Positions 7,436 through 14,695 of a stretch of DNA of 45,033 nt are shown here, in pieces. Under the pieces are notes generated by a model that saw nothing but the letters and a program-made list of their open reading frames with translations, ran no database searches and was not told where the DNA came from. Both the position numbers and the translations under genes were made by a program. Positions within the stretch are counted from its first letter, which is position 1. Every line of letters starts with the position of its first letter. Location of the stretch: the IMG/VR virus record IMGVR_UViG_3300025921_000033, positions 1-45,033 of that record; one strand, written 5' to 3'. The DNA is from a virus.

Positions 7436-8126
7436 AAACATCTGGCTTATCTCGGATACGCACTTTGGCCACAAAAATATTATCAGGTTTGTGAATAAAG
7501 ACGGGATTCATATTCGCCGCCGCCAAGACGGTGATGGCGGTTGGCGGCCATTTTGTGATATCCACGAGCACAATCAATACCTCACAGAGAAGTGGAATTC
7601 GGTTGTCAAGCCCGAGGACCATGTTTGGCACGGCGGCGACTTTGGTTCTTTTTCAGCCAAGCGTCACCTAAATGGGGTGATCAATCTTATCGTGGGAAAT
7701 CACGACGAAGATTTCCAGCATTATGTCAACGGCGAAGTTACTGAGTACATTGTTGATGCCGATGGTAAGTATGTCCCAGATGATGACCCTCGCTTGCGCA
7801 AGATGATTATCCACTGGGGTTTTCGCAAGATTCAGCAGCGCACTCCTGGCTTCAAGAAAATCCGAGAGAGCCGGCTGTGGGGCGAGCAAGAGCACCATGT
7901 CGCTGGCCTTCGGTTTCTCCAAACACATCGCCCGGTAAACATGCTTAGGGGGGGCGACCCTCTCCGTAAGTTTCAGTTTAATGTCCATGGGCACACTCAT
8001 GGACACACGGTTCTTTTTGCGGGGACTCCCGACGAGCTGTTCTACAATATTTCGGTGGAACAACTAGATGATTATACTCCCGTCCACATAGAAGAAGTGG
8101 CCAAAGAGCTAAAAAAACGTCTCTAG
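7428..8126 (+). CDS. Metallophosphoesterase, second copy
   Basis: A 232-residue calcineurin-like phosphoesterase. Motifs in order: ISDTHFGHKNI at residues 8-18, HGGDFGS near 70, VGNHDE near 89, THRPV near 169 and VHGHTHGH near 187. This DTHFGH type is common in bacteria and phages, and is usually treated as a nucleotide or nucleic-acid phosphatase. ATG 7428 is preferred because it starts the first strand and overlaps the preceding stop. It is not a close copy of the enzyme at 4361-5347; the motif spacing differs. Substrate unknown. Confidence 0.87.
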   Translation: MSRNIWLISDTHFGHKNIIRFVNKDGIHIRRRQDGDGGWRPFCDIHEHNQYLTEKWNSVVKPEDHVWHGGDFGSFSAKRHLNGVINLIVGNHDEDFQHYVNGEVTEYIVDADGKYVPDDDPRLRKMIIHWGFRKIQQRTPGFKKIRESRLWGEQEHHVAGLRFLQTHRPVNMLRGGDPLRKFQFNVHGHTHGHTVLFAGTPDELFYNISVEQLDDYTPVHIEEVAKELKKRL

Positions 8127-8153
8127 CTATTTGGCGCTTTTATCGTCCAAAAC

Positions 8154-8188
8154 GCCCTGTTATGGTGTTTTTAAGCACCAAAGAGGGC
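8154..8188 (+). promoter_or_regulatory. Hairpin covering the SD of the next gene
   Basis: Two stacked stems, GCCCT(8154-8158)/AGGGC(8184-8188) and TGGTG(8163-8167)/CACCA(8176-8180), close an 8-base T-rich loop. The likely SD of the next gene (AGAGGG, 8182-8187) lies in the 3' strand, six bases before ATG 8194, so folding would block translation. No T-tract follows, so it is not a terminator. It may be a translational control site. Confidence 0.5.
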
Positions 8189-8193
8189 ACCCA

Positions 8194-8517
8194 ATGAGCA
8201 TCGATAACGGCACGTATATCCTAGAAACTAAGGATGGGTATCGTGTTGCGCAAATGCATGCGGCCGAGAATCTTTCGAGGTTTCCCGAGTATGCAGTGGC
8301 AACTTTCAAAAGTTCTGAAGTAATAAAAAGCCTGCTTGACGCCCAAACCAAGGCCCATTATACCGATAAGGAGAGCCCGACAGAGTACGGCGTGCACCTG
8401 ATACGGGAATACAAAAACTTAACGTTTCAGGAGCTAATCGATGGGAAAGCCAGTGTTCACTATCATAACCAAGATCAATTGCCCTTGGTGTATGAAAGCA
8501 AAACTGGCTTTGAATAA
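8194..8517 (+). CDS. Hypothetical protein
   Basis: A 107-residue protein preceded by a hairpin that contains its SD. The beginning (NGTYILETKDGYRVA) has the look of a phage protein that binds nucleic acid or modulates an enzyme, but no family is recognised. It overlaps the glutaredoxin gene by 77 bases in another frame. Confidence 0.6.
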   Translation: MSIDNGTYILETKDGYRVAQMHAAENLSRFPEYAVATFKSSEVIKSLLDAQTKAHYTDKESPTEYGVHLIREYKNLTFQELIDGKASVHYHNQDQLPLVYESKTGFE

Positions 8518-8761
8518 TTCGGGTTTTGTTTATAAGGAAATGCAGATAGGAAAGGATATAAACCTCGACCAAGTAAAAAAGAATTTTCCAGATCAGAGAA
8601 TGGTGCCTATTGTTTTGATGCAGAGTGACCCGGAAGCACCCCGGAAAATCTTGGGGTCATATGACGACCTGATGAAGTACTTGGATACAATGGATGGTGG
8701 TAGAAAGGATGAGAAGAAAGACGATAGCTCGACGGATTGCCACGGAAGCCCATGCGAGTGA
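8441..8761 (+). CDS. Glutaredoxin
   Basis: A 106-residue glutaredoxin/thioredoxin-fold protein. The redox motif CPWC is at residues 14-17 after a beta strand (FTIITKI); the cis-proline motif VPIV is near residue 55 and GSYDDLMKYL near 72 forms the glutathione-binding end. In T4-like phages such proteins reduce ribonucleotide reductase in dNTP synthesis. The last 25 residues are a charged extension ending in a second Cys pair. The gene overlaps both neighbours. Confidence 0.85.
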   Translation: MGKPVFTIITKINCPWCMKAKLALNNSGFVYKEMQIGKDINLDQVKKNFPDQRMVPIVLMQSDPEAPRKILGSYDDLMKYLDTMDGGRKDEKKDDSSTDCHGSPCE

Positions 8762-9008
8762 GACTGATTCGGCGCTCAACAAGCGTTCGGTTATTGCTCT
8801 CCTAAACAAGGGTCTGTGCAAGATTAATTTCCGTCGAGAGGATGGGCAGTTCCGCCGTATGTTTGGAACTCTCAACCAACGGGTGGCTCCGATGATGGAG
8901 TACCCGAATGAGGCAACCCGGAATCTCGTTACTCTCTGGGATGTTTCGGCAGCAGGATATCGGTCGTTCCGTATGGAGCGTCTGATTCGGATTGAGTTGG
9001 TCGGGTAA
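8709..9008 (+). CDS. SH3-like beta-barrel phage protein (DUF2693-like)
   Basis: A 99-residue protein. The block INFRREDGQFRRMFGTLN followed by TLWDVSAAGYRSFRMERL matches the pattern of a widespread small phage family with an SH3-type beta barrel (a K/R-x-x-D/N-G...R-x-M/F-x-x-T start and a W-D-x...G-x-R-S-F-R end). ATG 8709 fits an AAAGGA leader; an in-frame ATG at 8694 is also possible. Overlaps the glutaredoxin gene. Biochemical role unknown. Confidence 0.65.
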   Translation: MRRKTIARRIATEAHASETDSALNKRSVIALLNKGLCKINFRREDGQFRRMFGTLNQRVAPMMEYPNEATRNLVTLWDVSAAGYRSFRMERLIRIELVG

Positions 9009-9126
9009 GGTTCCCCGATTTGGCAGATGGGTTCGAAGCTCACTCGCCGCCCAGAATTTTTGGGTCAACTTGCCCCGCCGTGGGGGGAAATCTGCGGATA
9101 GAGATGGGGGGCGAACCACCCCTATC
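9009..9126 (+). ncRNA. Structured non-coding patch, several hairpins
   Basis: No gene is seen between 9009 and 9326. Three short inverted repeats lie in a row: CCCA/TGGG (9050-9064), CCCC/GGGG (9073-9085) and GATAG/CTATC enclosing GGGG/CCCC (9097-9126). They run directly into a tRNA-like sequence. T4 encodes stable RNAs next to its tRNAs, so a small structured RNA is possible. This rests on by-eye base pairing only. Confidence 0.35.
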
Positions 9127-9128
9127 TT

Positions 9129-9211
9129 GAGGGGGATGTAGCTCAACTGTCATAGAGCGCCCGACCACTAGGCGTCGGGAGATGTAGGTGGAAATCCTAC
9201 TGCCCTCGCCA
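9129..9211 (+). tRNA. tRNA-like sequence, degenerate or unusual
   Basis: The sequence has a D-arm (GCTC 9141-9144 / GAGC 9155-9158), an anticodon-type stem (CCCGAC 9160-9165 / GTCGGG 9174-9179), a T-arm (GTAGG 9184-9188 / CCTAC 9196-9200 with a 7-base loop) and an encoded CCA (9209-9211). Oddities: the anticodon loop is 8 bases (CACTAGGC) with six pairs instead of 7 and five, the T-loop lacks the TTC consensus, and the acceptor stem has mismatches whichever register is used. The anticodon is therefore unclear (CTA, TAG or AGG). It may be a decaying tRNA, an unusual tRNA or a tRNA mimic. Confidence 0.5.
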
Positions 9212-9216
9212 GTTTC

Positions 9217-9236
9217 TTAGACGGGCGGTCGTCTAA
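9217..9236 (+). promoter_or_regulatory. Perfect 7-bp hairpin after the tRNA-like element
   Basis: TTAGACG and CGTCTAA flank a 6-base loop six bases after the CCA end. It could be an RNA processing or stability signal for the upstream RNA; there is no T-tract, so termination is unlikely. Confidence 0.4.
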
Positions 9237-9326
9237 ATGTGGAAAGGACATCCCCCAATTACGGGGGAAAATGGGGCTCCCAAGGTTCCCCGCCCGGCCA
9301 ATTTTTATAATTTAGAGAAAGATAAA

Positions 9327-10463
9327 ATGACTGAGGAAGCTGTTATCACCAACAATGTTATTACTGATGAAGAAATTTCAGCGGCCCAAAAAATTCTAGG
9401 GGCCGCCCCGTCTGTAAAAGATGCTCTTCCGTCTTGGCGCACTGAAATGACCAAGAATGCTTGGGGGGGTACAGAGCTTCAACGGCATTGGTTGGGAGAA
9501 TTTCTTGGGGAAGAAGTTCTTCAAGACTTCCAAATTATTCTGGGCCGGTTGCCCGAGGACGGTAAGCTTGCCGACGACAAGTGGCGAATTCTTTGGGTTC
9601 ATGACCTTGCTTCAGATCCGTGCAATGCCCATCTAAAGAATGGTGGATGGAAGAAGTTCCATGCAATTGCTTTTGTAAGCAACTGGCAAAAAGACCAGTT
9701 TCTTCAGATGTATCAAATTCCGCCTAGCAAGACGGTAGTGGTGCAGAATGCCATCAAGCCGATTGTTCCGGATATTGCTTATAAGCAAGGTTCTACAACT
9801 TTCAATATCATCTATCACACAACGCCGCACCGGGGTCTTGAGATCCTTGTGCCAGTGATGGAGAGGCTTTCTCAGAATTTCCCCGATAAGGTTCATCTTG
9901 ACGTATACTCCTCTTTTGGTGTCTATGGATGGGCACAAAGAGACGAGCCGTATAAGCACATTTTCAAAACTATTTCGGAGCATCCGGCCATGGCTTATCA
10001 TGGTTCGGTACACAACGATGTGGTGAGGGAAGCTCTTCGCACGAAGGCGCATTGTTTTGCCTACCCAAGCATCTGGCCCGAGACCAGTTGTATCAGTCTT
10101 ATGGAGGCCATGAGCGCCGGTTGCTTGTGCGTCCACCCCAACTTTGCGGCGTTGCCGGAGACGGCAGCAAATTGGACTCTCATGTATAATATGCATGAAA
10201 ATCCAAATCAGCATGCGGTCACTATCTATTCGATGCTTGCCACAGCAGTTGATAATCATTTCAACAATGATAAGATGAACCTTTATCGACGGGCCGAGAA
10301 TCAATCGGCTTATTCTGACACTTTCTATAACTGGGAAATCAGAAAGTACCAGTGGAAGTCTTTCCTTGAAAATGTCAAGAAGCTGCCGAGAGAGATGCCA
10401 AAGGACAGCGTGGAATTTGTCTTTGATACCAGCAATCCACATGAGTCTGGTTTTCGGGCGTGA
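9327..10463 (+). CDS. Glycosyltransferase, GT-B fold (GT1/GT4-like)
   Basis: A 378-residue retaining-type glycosyltransferase. Visible signs: NAWGGTELQRHW near residue 50, the type of N-terminal nucleotide-sugar loop seen in these enzymes; HTTPHRGLEILVPVMERL near 170, the start of the donor-binding domain; and SIWPETSCISLMEAMSAGCL near 255-275, the E-x7-E donor-binding segment. ATG 9327 has an AGAGAAAGAT leader. Upstream frame extension to 9237 is possible but covers hairpin DNA. Target unknown: phage enzymes of this type glucosylate DNA bases, virion proteins or host surface. The neighbouring nucleotide genes make modified DNA a reasonable guess. Confidence 0.82.
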   Translation: MTEEAVITNNVITDEEISAAQKILGAAPSVKDALPSWRTEMTKNAWGGTELQRHWLGEFLGEEVLQDFQIILGRLPEDGKLADDKWRILWVHDLASDPCNAHLKNGGWKKFHAIAFVSNWQKDQFLQMYQIPPSKTVVVQNAIKPIVPDIAYKQGSTTFNIIYHTTPHRGLEILVPVMERLSQNFPDKVHLDVYSSFGVYGWAQRDEPYKHIFKTISEHPAMAYHGSVHNDVVREALRTKAHCFAYPSIWPETSCISLMEAMSAGCLCVHPNFAALPETAANWTLMYNMHENPNQHAVTIYSMLATAVDNHFNNDKMNLYRRAENQSAYSDTFYNWEIRKYQWKSFLENVKKLPREMPKDSVEFVFDTSNPHESGFRA

Positions 10464-10783
10464 CGTTAACGACTGATAGCGATAAGCGCAAAGAAATCCC
10501 GGTGGCTTCAGGCTGCCTGGATTACTTTCCGGACGCTCTAGCAGCGGTTGCCGAGCTGTCTTACTTTGGAAGCCAAAAACACAATCCTGGCCAACCAATG
10601 TTTTGGAATCGAGCGTTGTCGGGAGACGAGGCGGATGCTCTTATCCGCCATTTTCTTGAGCGGGGAGCGATAGATACCGATGGCATTCGGCACTCGGCTA
10701 AGGTAGCATGGCGGGCGTTGGCTCTCTTGCAGAAGGAGCTTGAGGCTGCTATGGAACTTCCGATGTCGAGGGGAAGCAAGTGA
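10460..10783 (+). CDS. dATP/dGTP pyrophosphohydrolase-like protein
   Basis: A 107-residue all-helical protein. The order [19 protein letters not shown]...W, then a conserved helix ending [10 protein letters not shown], then a helix around [18 protein letters not shown], follows the phage family annotated as dATP/dGTP diphosphohydrolase N-terminal domain (DUF5664). These proteins shape the dNTP pool by removing pyrophosphate. The gene overlaps the glycosyltransferase by ATGA-type overlap and the thyA GTG by GTGA, so it is one translational unit with both. Confidence 0.65.
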   Translation: MTLTTDSDKRKEIPVASGCLDYFPDALAAVAELSYFGSQKHNPGQPMFWNRALSGDEADALIRHFLERGAIDTDGIRHSAKVAWRALALLQKELEAAMELPMSRGSK

Positions 10784-11637
10784 AAGAATACCTGAATCTC
10801 CTTACCGATTGCCTTCATGGCGTCGAGAAATCCGACCGCACGGGAACCGGCACTTACTCAGTGTTCGGGAGACAGATTCGGTTTGACCTGTCCAAAGGGT
10901 TCCCTCTTGTTACCACTAAGAAGGTGCACTGGAAATCGGTGGTTGGTGAGCTTCTTTGGTTTCTTGAGGGGTCCACGAATGCCGCCCATCTGAAAGAGAA
11001 GTATGGGGTTTCGATTTGGGATGAGTGGGCTGATAAGAAAGGCGACCTTGGGCCGATCTATGGCCAACAGTGGCGGACATGGGGACTTGGAGATTCTGAA
11101 AAATATTGGCACCGTGGCATTGATCAGATTAAAGAGTTGGTAGATGGTCTCAAAAACAATCCAGATTCCCGCCGACACGTGGTATCATCCTGGAATGTTG
11201 CCGAGCTTCCAAGTATGGCCCTCGCCCCATGTCACTGTCTCTTTCAGTGCTACGTGGAACCTCCTCAGTATCCCGGAAATTTCCACGAAGTTGGAATGGA
11301 AGAACCTAAGGCCCGGCTATCTCTTCATCTATACCAACGCTCAGCCGATGTGTTCTTGGGAGTACCTTTTAACATTGCTTCCTATGCGCTCCTTACATAC
11401 CTTCTGGCGCACGTATGCGACTACGAGGTTGGAGAGTTTGTACACAGTTTCGGGGACCTCCACCTTTACAAGAACCATGTCAAACAAGCTATTTTACAGC
11501 TTGCCCGAAATCCAAAGTCTTTGCCGACACTTCTTCTAAATCAGGACAAAAAGGACATTTTCGCATTTACTCCGGATGATATCGGGCTTTTTGGTTATGA
11601 CCCCGACCCAAATATTCCGGCCCCGGTTGCAGTCTAA
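10780..11637 (+). CDS. thyA: Thymidylate synthase ThyA
   Basis: This 285-residue enzyme methylates dUMP to dTMP with methylene-tetrahydrofolate. Catalytic Cys151 is in the PCHCLFQ motif; Arg21 in DRTGTGT and the RRHVVSSWN block (131-139) bind phosphate; [16 protein letters not shown] (187-202) carries Asn198, the residue that selects dUMP over dCMP in this superfamily. Length fits the bacterial enzyme. The start codon is GTG, overlapping the previous TGA. Phage relatives include dUMP hydroxymethylases, which by-eye reading cannot exclude. Confidence 0.93.
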   Translation: MKEYLNLLTDCLHGVEKSDRTGTGTYSVFGRQIRFDLSKGFPLVTTKKVHWKSVVGELLWFLEGSTNAAHLKEKYGVSIWDEWADKKGDLGPIYGQQWRTWGLGDSEKYWHRGIDQIKELVDGLKNNPDSRRHVVSSWNVAELPSMALAPCHCLFQCYVEPPQYPGNFHEVGMEEPKARLSLHLYQRSADVFLGVPFNIASYALLTYLLAHVCDYEVGEFVHSFGDLHLYKNHVKQAILQLARNPKSLPTLLLNQDKKDIFAFTPDDIGLFGYDPDPNIPAPVAV

Positions 11638-11681
11638 GCTCAGAAAATAAATACATGCAAAGATTGCCTAAGGAGGCTTTT

Positions 11682-12041
11682 GTGGCCGACGAGAACAAGG
11701 TTGTAGCTTTTCCCCGGACTCACAAAGGCCATCCAAAAACAAAGGAAGATGCTGAAGCTGTTGTTGGTTTAATGGTTGAAGAATACGTTGAGGAAATTCT
11801 TGATTTCCTTGGCCCTTTAATTTTTGACCAGCTTAGGATAGCCGGCGTAAAAAGTGATGATAAGTCTTTTATCCCAGACTTCACGATGATTCATGAATCC
11901 ATCAAAAGCCTGATGCTAAAGAATTGGGGGGAGTATCATCCTATCCAATCCATTGCCGAGGAAATTTTCGACCCGGCCAAGGATAATATCAAAATCGAAA
12001 TTAACATCAACGGGAAAGCTACAGCTGAATTTCTACCATGA
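11682..12041 (+). CDS. Hypothetical protein
   Basis: A 119-residue protein. I chose GTG 11682 because a perfect AAGGAGG (11670-11676) sits five bases upstream; an in-frame ATG at 11655 lacks an SD. The N-terminus is basic (VVAFPRTHKGHPK); the middle is helical and acidic; the C-terminus is a beta hairpin (IKIEININGKATAEF). The AAATAAATAC stretch at 11645-11654 resembles T4-type late promoters (TATAAATA) loosely. No family recognised. Confidence 0.65.
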   Translation: MADENKVVAFPRTHKGHPKTKEDAEAVVGLMVEEYVEEILDFLGPLIFDQLRIAGVKSDDKSFIPDFTMIHESIKSLMLKNWGEYHPIQSIAEEIFDPAKDNIKIEININGKATAEFLP

Positions 12042-12457
12042 GCAGAAAACAAAGACTAACAATTCATGAGATTCTAAAGGCGGTCGATGAACTTACCGGA
12101 CCGGCCAAGATTCAAGCCCTGAGAGAGAACTGGAGCCCGGCTTTGGCTGCCGTGCTCAAGTATGCCCTGGACCCTAGCGTTAAGTGGGCTTTGCCCGCTG
12201 GCGCCCCGCCTATCGAGCGGCGAGAGGAGACGATTGAGCCGGACGTACTTCGGGTGGATGCCCGTCGTCTGTATCTCTTCGTCGAAGGGGGCCATCCCAC
12301 TCTTAAGCCTAAGCGTAGGGAACAGCTTTTTGTAAATATGATTAAGATTATGTCGGCAGAGGAAGCAGGTTTGGTTATTGCCATAAAAGATAAGAAGTGG
12401 CCGTTTAAGACCATTACGGCCAAACTTGTTAATGAGGCTATTCCGGGCTCTGTGTAA
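12038..12457 (+). CDS. DUF6433-like conserved phage protein
   Basis: A 139-residue protein following the pattern of a family widespread in T4-like phages: an N-terminal IHEILKAVDE helix, ALRENWSPALAAVLKYALDPSVKWALP, a short loop, then RLYLFVEGG and a C-terminal helix with KRREQLFVNMIKIMSAEEAGLV ending near KLVNEAIPG. The biochemical role is unknown to me. It overlaps both neighbours (ATGA and TAATG). Confidence 0.7.
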   Translation: MSRKQRLTIHEILKAVDELTGPAKIQALRENWSPALAAVLKYALDPSVKWALPAGAPPIERREETIEPDVLRVDARRLYLFVEGGHPTLKPKRREQLFVNMIKIMSAEEAGLVIAIKDKKWPFKTITAKLVNEAIPGSV

Positions 12458-12621
12458 TGGGTAAGTCTAGAAATGACCGGCACCGGCGCCGGGATTATGA
12501 TGACCGGGAAGTTGATGAGCGTCGAGACGAGAGGCGACGACGCAAGCATCAAAAGAGGTGGAAAGACGAATCGGGTCAAGATTTGGCTTATAACAATAAC
12601 GGGTACGTGGAAACGGAGTAA
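12457..12621 (+). CDS. Small highly charged protein
   Basis: A 54-residue protein dominated by Arg, Asp, Glu, His and Lys, probably one charged helix followed by a polar tail (LAYNNNGYVETE). The ATG overlaps the previous TAA. In T4-like phages small charged proteins often occur at this spot; function unknown. Confidence 0.55.
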   Translation: MGKSRNDRHRRRDYDDREVDERRDERRRRKHQKRWKDESGQDLAYNNNGYVETE

Positions 12622-12629
12622 AGAAAAAG

Positions 12630-12974
12630 ATGCCTTGGATTGAAGTTCCGGATTTTGGCTCTCTTGTTGCAGGTTGGGTTGACGCTGTTGACGGCGCTCT
12701 TCACGACGCCGGAGATGCGGTATTCGGCAAGGATCTCAAGTATGAGGTTGTGCAGAGCAAGGCCCCAACCGGGGCGAGCCTTTACACCGTGAATATTTCC
12801 CTGGAAAACGGAGACGTGCAGGTTGTCCAGCTTGTTTTTGACGGCTCTACTTTCCACACATTCTTTCAAAGAAACCCCAGCCTTGATTCCCGCACCGCTG
12901 CTTTTATTGCGCAGTTTGTGACAGCAATGCAAAGCCAGTGGGTTCTTGACCCTGAAAAGGTTGCGGTAAAGTAA
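12630..12974 (+). CDS. Hypothetical protein, QVVQL-motif paralogue
   Basis: A 114-residue protein with an amphipathic N-terminus (residues 1-35) and a beta-rich middle (KYEVVQSK...LYTVNISLENGD-QVVQLVFDG) that lines up with the protein at 2089-2460. Both may be diverged copies of one small phage domain. An AAAGAAAAAG leader precedes the ATG. Function unknown. Confidence 0.65.
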   Translation: MPWIEVPDFGSLVAGWVDAVDGALHDAGDAVFGKDLKYEVVQSKAPTGASLYTVNISLENGDVQVVQLVFDGSTFHTFFQRNPSLDSRTAAFIAQFVTAMQSQWVLDPEKVAVK

Positions 12975-13216
12975 TGCCGACTTACACTTTCCTCGACAAA
13001 AATACGGGTAAGGAATGGACCGAAACTATGTCCATTTCTTCCCGTACAGAGTTCCTTGAAAAAAATCCTAACGTCGAGCAACTTGTAACTGGTGCCCCCA
13101 TGATTGTCAGTGGCATCAATACATTTGGTCATAAACGAACGGTTGACACGGATTTTAGGTCTAAGCTGAAAGCCATTAAAAAGGCTAATCCGAAAAGCGA
13201 CATGTTCGTACCGTGA
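12974..13216 (+). CDS. FmdB-like small phage protein lacking cysteines
   Basis: An 80-residue protein of a type common in T4-like phages: MPTYTFLDKNTGKEW, then MSISSRTEFLEKNPNVEQL, then a GINTFGHKR turn and a basic tail. The beginning resembles FmdB zinc-ribbon proteins, but the two CxxC pairs are absent, so no zinc site remains. The ATG overlaps the previous TAA. Role unknown; its place before phoH is often seen in such phages. Confidence 0.6.
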   Translation: MPTYTFLDKNTGKEWTETMSISSRTEFLEKNPNVEQLVTGAPMIVSGINTFGHKRTVDTDFRSKLKAIKKANPKSDMFVP

Positions 13217-13242
13217 CGGAGTAATATAAACTAGGAGCTATT

Positions 13243-14028
13243 CTGATTCACAAGAGAGAGATCCGGAAGAGCCGTCGCCAAAAAGAAAATACTGAGGCCC
13301 TTCCAAAAACTTCGCTCACTCTTCGCTCGATAAAGCCTTTAACAAGGAATCAATCTTTCACCTTCGACGAATATCAAGACGGTCAAAATTTATTTCTTCA
13401 TGGCATGGCCGGGACCGGCAAGAGTTTTCTGGCTTGCTTTCTCGCTCTAGACCAAATTTTTAATGACCACGGCGGTCCCAAAAAGCTTGTGATTGTGCGC
13501 TCGTCTGTGCCAAGCCGAGATATGGGCTTCCTTCCCGGTAGTGTTAAGGACAAGGCAGCCGAGTACGAGGCTCCCTACAAAGCCATGATTGGCGAGCTGT
13601 TTGGCCGGGCCGACGCTTATCAAGTCCTTAAATCCAAGTTTATCGTCGAGTTCATGAGCACAAGCTATGTGCGAGGAATCACTCTGACAGACAGTATCGT
13701 GATTGTTGATGAAATCCAGAACATGACTTTTCACGAAGCAAGTTCGGTTATTACTCGCCTGGGTAAAAATTGCCGCTTGATTATCTGCGGGGATCGTAGG
13801 CAAAATGACCTTACTAATAACAGTCGGGACGTGTGGAAACTCTTAAATATTACGGAGCGGATGAAGTCGTTTAGTCATGTAGATTTTGCAGTGCAGGATA
13901 TTGTAAGGTCGGGATTTGTCAAGGAATTCCTCCTAGCAACCTTGGCCGAAGAGCGAGAGGAAAGGGAGAGGTTGAAGGCCCAAGAATCGCCTTCTAAACC
14001 TGTGTCGTATGGGTCGTCATTATTTTGA
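13243..14028 (+). CDS. phoH: PhoH-like ATPase, non-ATG start
   Basis: A PhoH-family P-loop ATPase of about 262 residues. Walker A GMAGTGKS is at residues 54-61, Walker B VIVDE at 152-156, and the family motifs RSSVPSRDMGFLPG and CGDRRQND are clear. The first ATG (13405) falls inside Walker A, so the real start must be upstream. The frame is open to the left, and AGGAG (13233-13237) lies five bases before CTG 13243 and eight before ATT 13246. A CTG or ATT start is therefore likely and CTG is used here. TATAAAC at 13225-13231 could be a late-promoter-like element. Confidence 0.85.
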   Translation: MIHKREIRKSRRQKENTEALPKTSLTLRSIKPLTRNQSFTFDEYQDGQNLFLHGMAGTGKSFLACFLALDQIFNDHGGPKKLVIVRSSVPSRDMGFLPGSVKDKAAEYEAPYKAMIGELFGRADAYQVLKSKFIVEFMSTSYVRGITLTDSIVIVDEIQNMTFHEASSVITRLGKNCRLIICGDRRQNDLTNNSRDVWKLLNITERMKSFSHVDFAVQDIVRSGFVKEFLLATLAEEREERERLKAQESPSKPVSYGSSLF

Positions 14029-14692
14029 GCATAGCCTCTTAAAAAAATACGAAATCGTCCGAGACGATGAGAATCCATCCGGAAGACACTATCAAACCCC
14101 GGACGGTTACTTCCCGAGTGTCACCACTGTCCTAGCCAAGGTCAAGGGGGATGAGTGGTTAGATGAGTGGCGGAAGTCCATAGGCTATGAGAAAGCCGCC
14201 AAAATCAGTACGCAGGCTAAGAACAGGGGCACCCAACTTCACAAACTCTTAGAAGACTATATTATGAATAAGGACGACTGGGCGACCTCTTGCATGCCCA
14301 GTGCCCTCGAAAATTTTCTGCGAATCAAGCCTTGGCTTGATAGTTGTCTAGAATGCGTAATGGGCTCGGAATTCGGGGTCTATTCGAGTCATTATAAGAC
14401 GGCCGGCACGATAGACCTTGCCGGAGTTTGGAAAAATAAGAATAGCATAGTAGACCTTAAGACTGCCCGGCGATGTCGAAAACGTGAAGATTACGTTCAC
14501 TATTTTGTCCAGACAGCAGTTTATGGCCTCATGCTTAACGAGCGCCTAGGTGTCCCGGTCATTGATCAAGTTGTTATCTTGATGCTTGCTGATGACCAGC
14601 CCCTTCCGTATATTTGGGAAGAACCCATTTCCAAGTATGAACCTCTGGTGAAAAATATTTTTGTGAGGAACGCCGTCGCTCCTTTGGGGTGA
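14009..14692 (+). CDS. PD-(D/E)XK nuclease (phage exonuclease-like)
   Basis: A 227-residue nuclease of the RecB/Cas4-like PD-(D/E)XK superfamily. Motifs: SVTTVLAKVKG near 37-47, RGTQLHKLLE (73-82), GTID with Asp136 and IVDLKTA with Asp149 and Lys151, and a following QTAVYGLML helix (about 170). This arrangement is the one seen in T4-like phage exonucleases. It overlaps the phoH gene by 20 bases. Likely used in DNA processing, recombination or host DNA breakdown. Confidence 0.82.
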   Translation: MGRHYFEHSLLKKYEIVRDDENPSGRHYQTPDGYFPSVTTVLAKVKGDEWLDEWRKSIGYEKAAKISTQAKNRGTQLHKLLEDYIMNKDDWATSCMPSALENFLRIKPWLDSCLECVMGSEFGVYSSHYKTAGTIDLAGVWKNKNSIVDLKTARRCRKREDYVHYFVQTAVYGLMLNERLGVPVIDQVVILMLADDQPLPYIWEEPISKYEPLVKNIFVRNAVAPLG

Positions 14693-14695
14693 GCG

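Noticed and set aside
9633-10598. Long minus-strand frame (321 codons)
   Set aside because: It is antisense to the glycosyltransferase, whose family motifs are clear; no known protein features in the minus frame.
10780-11637. dCMP hydroxymethylase instead of ThyA
   Set aside because: The FNIASY motif keeps Asn, which fits dUMP; dCMP hydroxymethylases have Asp there. A dUMP hydroxymethylase is not excluded.
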